Shown here piece by piece: positions 63,923 to 64,000 of a stretch of DNA of 64,000 nt. The stretch is taken from assembly GCA_031460455.1 (NCBI GenBank), contig JAVKTQ010000010.1, positions 62,001 through 126,000 of the forward strand, read 5' to 3'. How positions within the stretch are numbered: the first letter of the stretch is position 1; the number at the start of each line of letters is the position of its first letter. The translations under genes and the position numbers were made by a program. The notes under the pieces were generated by a model. It was not told the origin of the DNA, did not search any database, and worked only from the letters and a program-made list of their open reading frames with translations. Source of the DNA: Sporomusaceae bacterium. Its GTDB lineage: Bacteria > Bacillota > Negativicutes > Sporomusales > UBA7701.

Positions 63923-64000
63923 TTATATTTTGGGTTTCGCAAACCGCGCTTTATAAGCCGCCGTGTTGGCCTGCTGCTGTTTTAGCTTCGAAAGCTTCGC
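63923..64000 (-). CDS. C-terminal end of an unknown gene (cut by window edge)
   Basis: The last 25 codons of a minus-strand frame (ending ANTAAYKARFAKPKI, stop 63923-63925), basic and helical, directly followed by an intrinsic terminator. Product unknown; most of the gene lies beyond 64000. Confidence 0.5.
   Translation of the reverse strand, partial: AKLSKLKQQQANTAAYKARFAKPKI

Overview
The window looks like a stretch of chromosome from an anaerobic, high-GC, spore-former-related Firmicute, most plausibly one of the diderm Negativicutes (Sporomusaceae-like). This placement is inference. It rests on T-box and tandem glycine riboswitch leaders, an ECF transporter, a split-P glycine cleavage system, indolepyruvate:ferredoxin oxidoreductase, Fe-S L-serine dehydratase, a 4-hydroxybutyryl-CoA dehydratase-type enzyme and hydrogenase maturation genes. 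I see no phage, plasmid, transposase or CRISPR array. Most genes lie on the minus strand in tightly packed operons.

Region by region. 1-7 kb: glycogen operon glgB-glgC-glgD-glgA-glgP (glgP cut by the window edge) behind a strong promoter and a structured leader that ends in a terminator. 7-14.5 kb: YaaW-like and TVP38-like proteins, two secreted proteins of unknown function, an 18-codon gene with its own promoter and terminator, a Nif3-like/MFS pair behind an attenuator-like leader, and small conserved proteins. 14.6-20.9 kb: tRNA-Val(CAC), a DUF169 protein, and a tryptophan-uptake locus (ECF ATPases, EcfT, TrpP-type S component) with a phenylacetate-CoA ligase gene. This locus carries two T-boxes, both with the Trp specifier UGG. 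21-34.5 kb: aminotransferase, DacF, CheR, MotB, alanine dehydrogenase with a sigma-54 promoter, amidohydrolase, HypA/HypB and hydrogenase protease, PolX, a PASTA-containing PBP, TerC. 34.7-37.5 kb: MFS exporter and a secreted protein.

37.5-47.7 kb: a contiguous ten-gene glycine operon behind a tandem glycine riboswitch: gcvT-gcvH-gcvPA-gcvPB, two radical SAM genes, a LipM-type octanoyltransferase, lpd, sdaAB-sdaAA. The radical SAM pair is best read as a two-protein (LipS1/LipS2-type) lipoyl synthase. The operon would then encode glycine cleavage, in situ lipoylation of GcvH, and deamination of the serine formed from glycine.

47.8-64 kb: nitrilase-family hydrolase, ferredoxin-type proteins, a LacI-controlled operon of SDR, tripartite tricarboxylate transporter and amidohydrolase, then an IclR-controlled operon iorA-iorB, 4-hydroxybutyryl-CoA dehydratase, acyl-CoA dehydrogenase, MaoC hydratase. 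Palindromic operators that fit both regulators are visible. A dispersed palindromic intergenic repeat occurs three times in the window.
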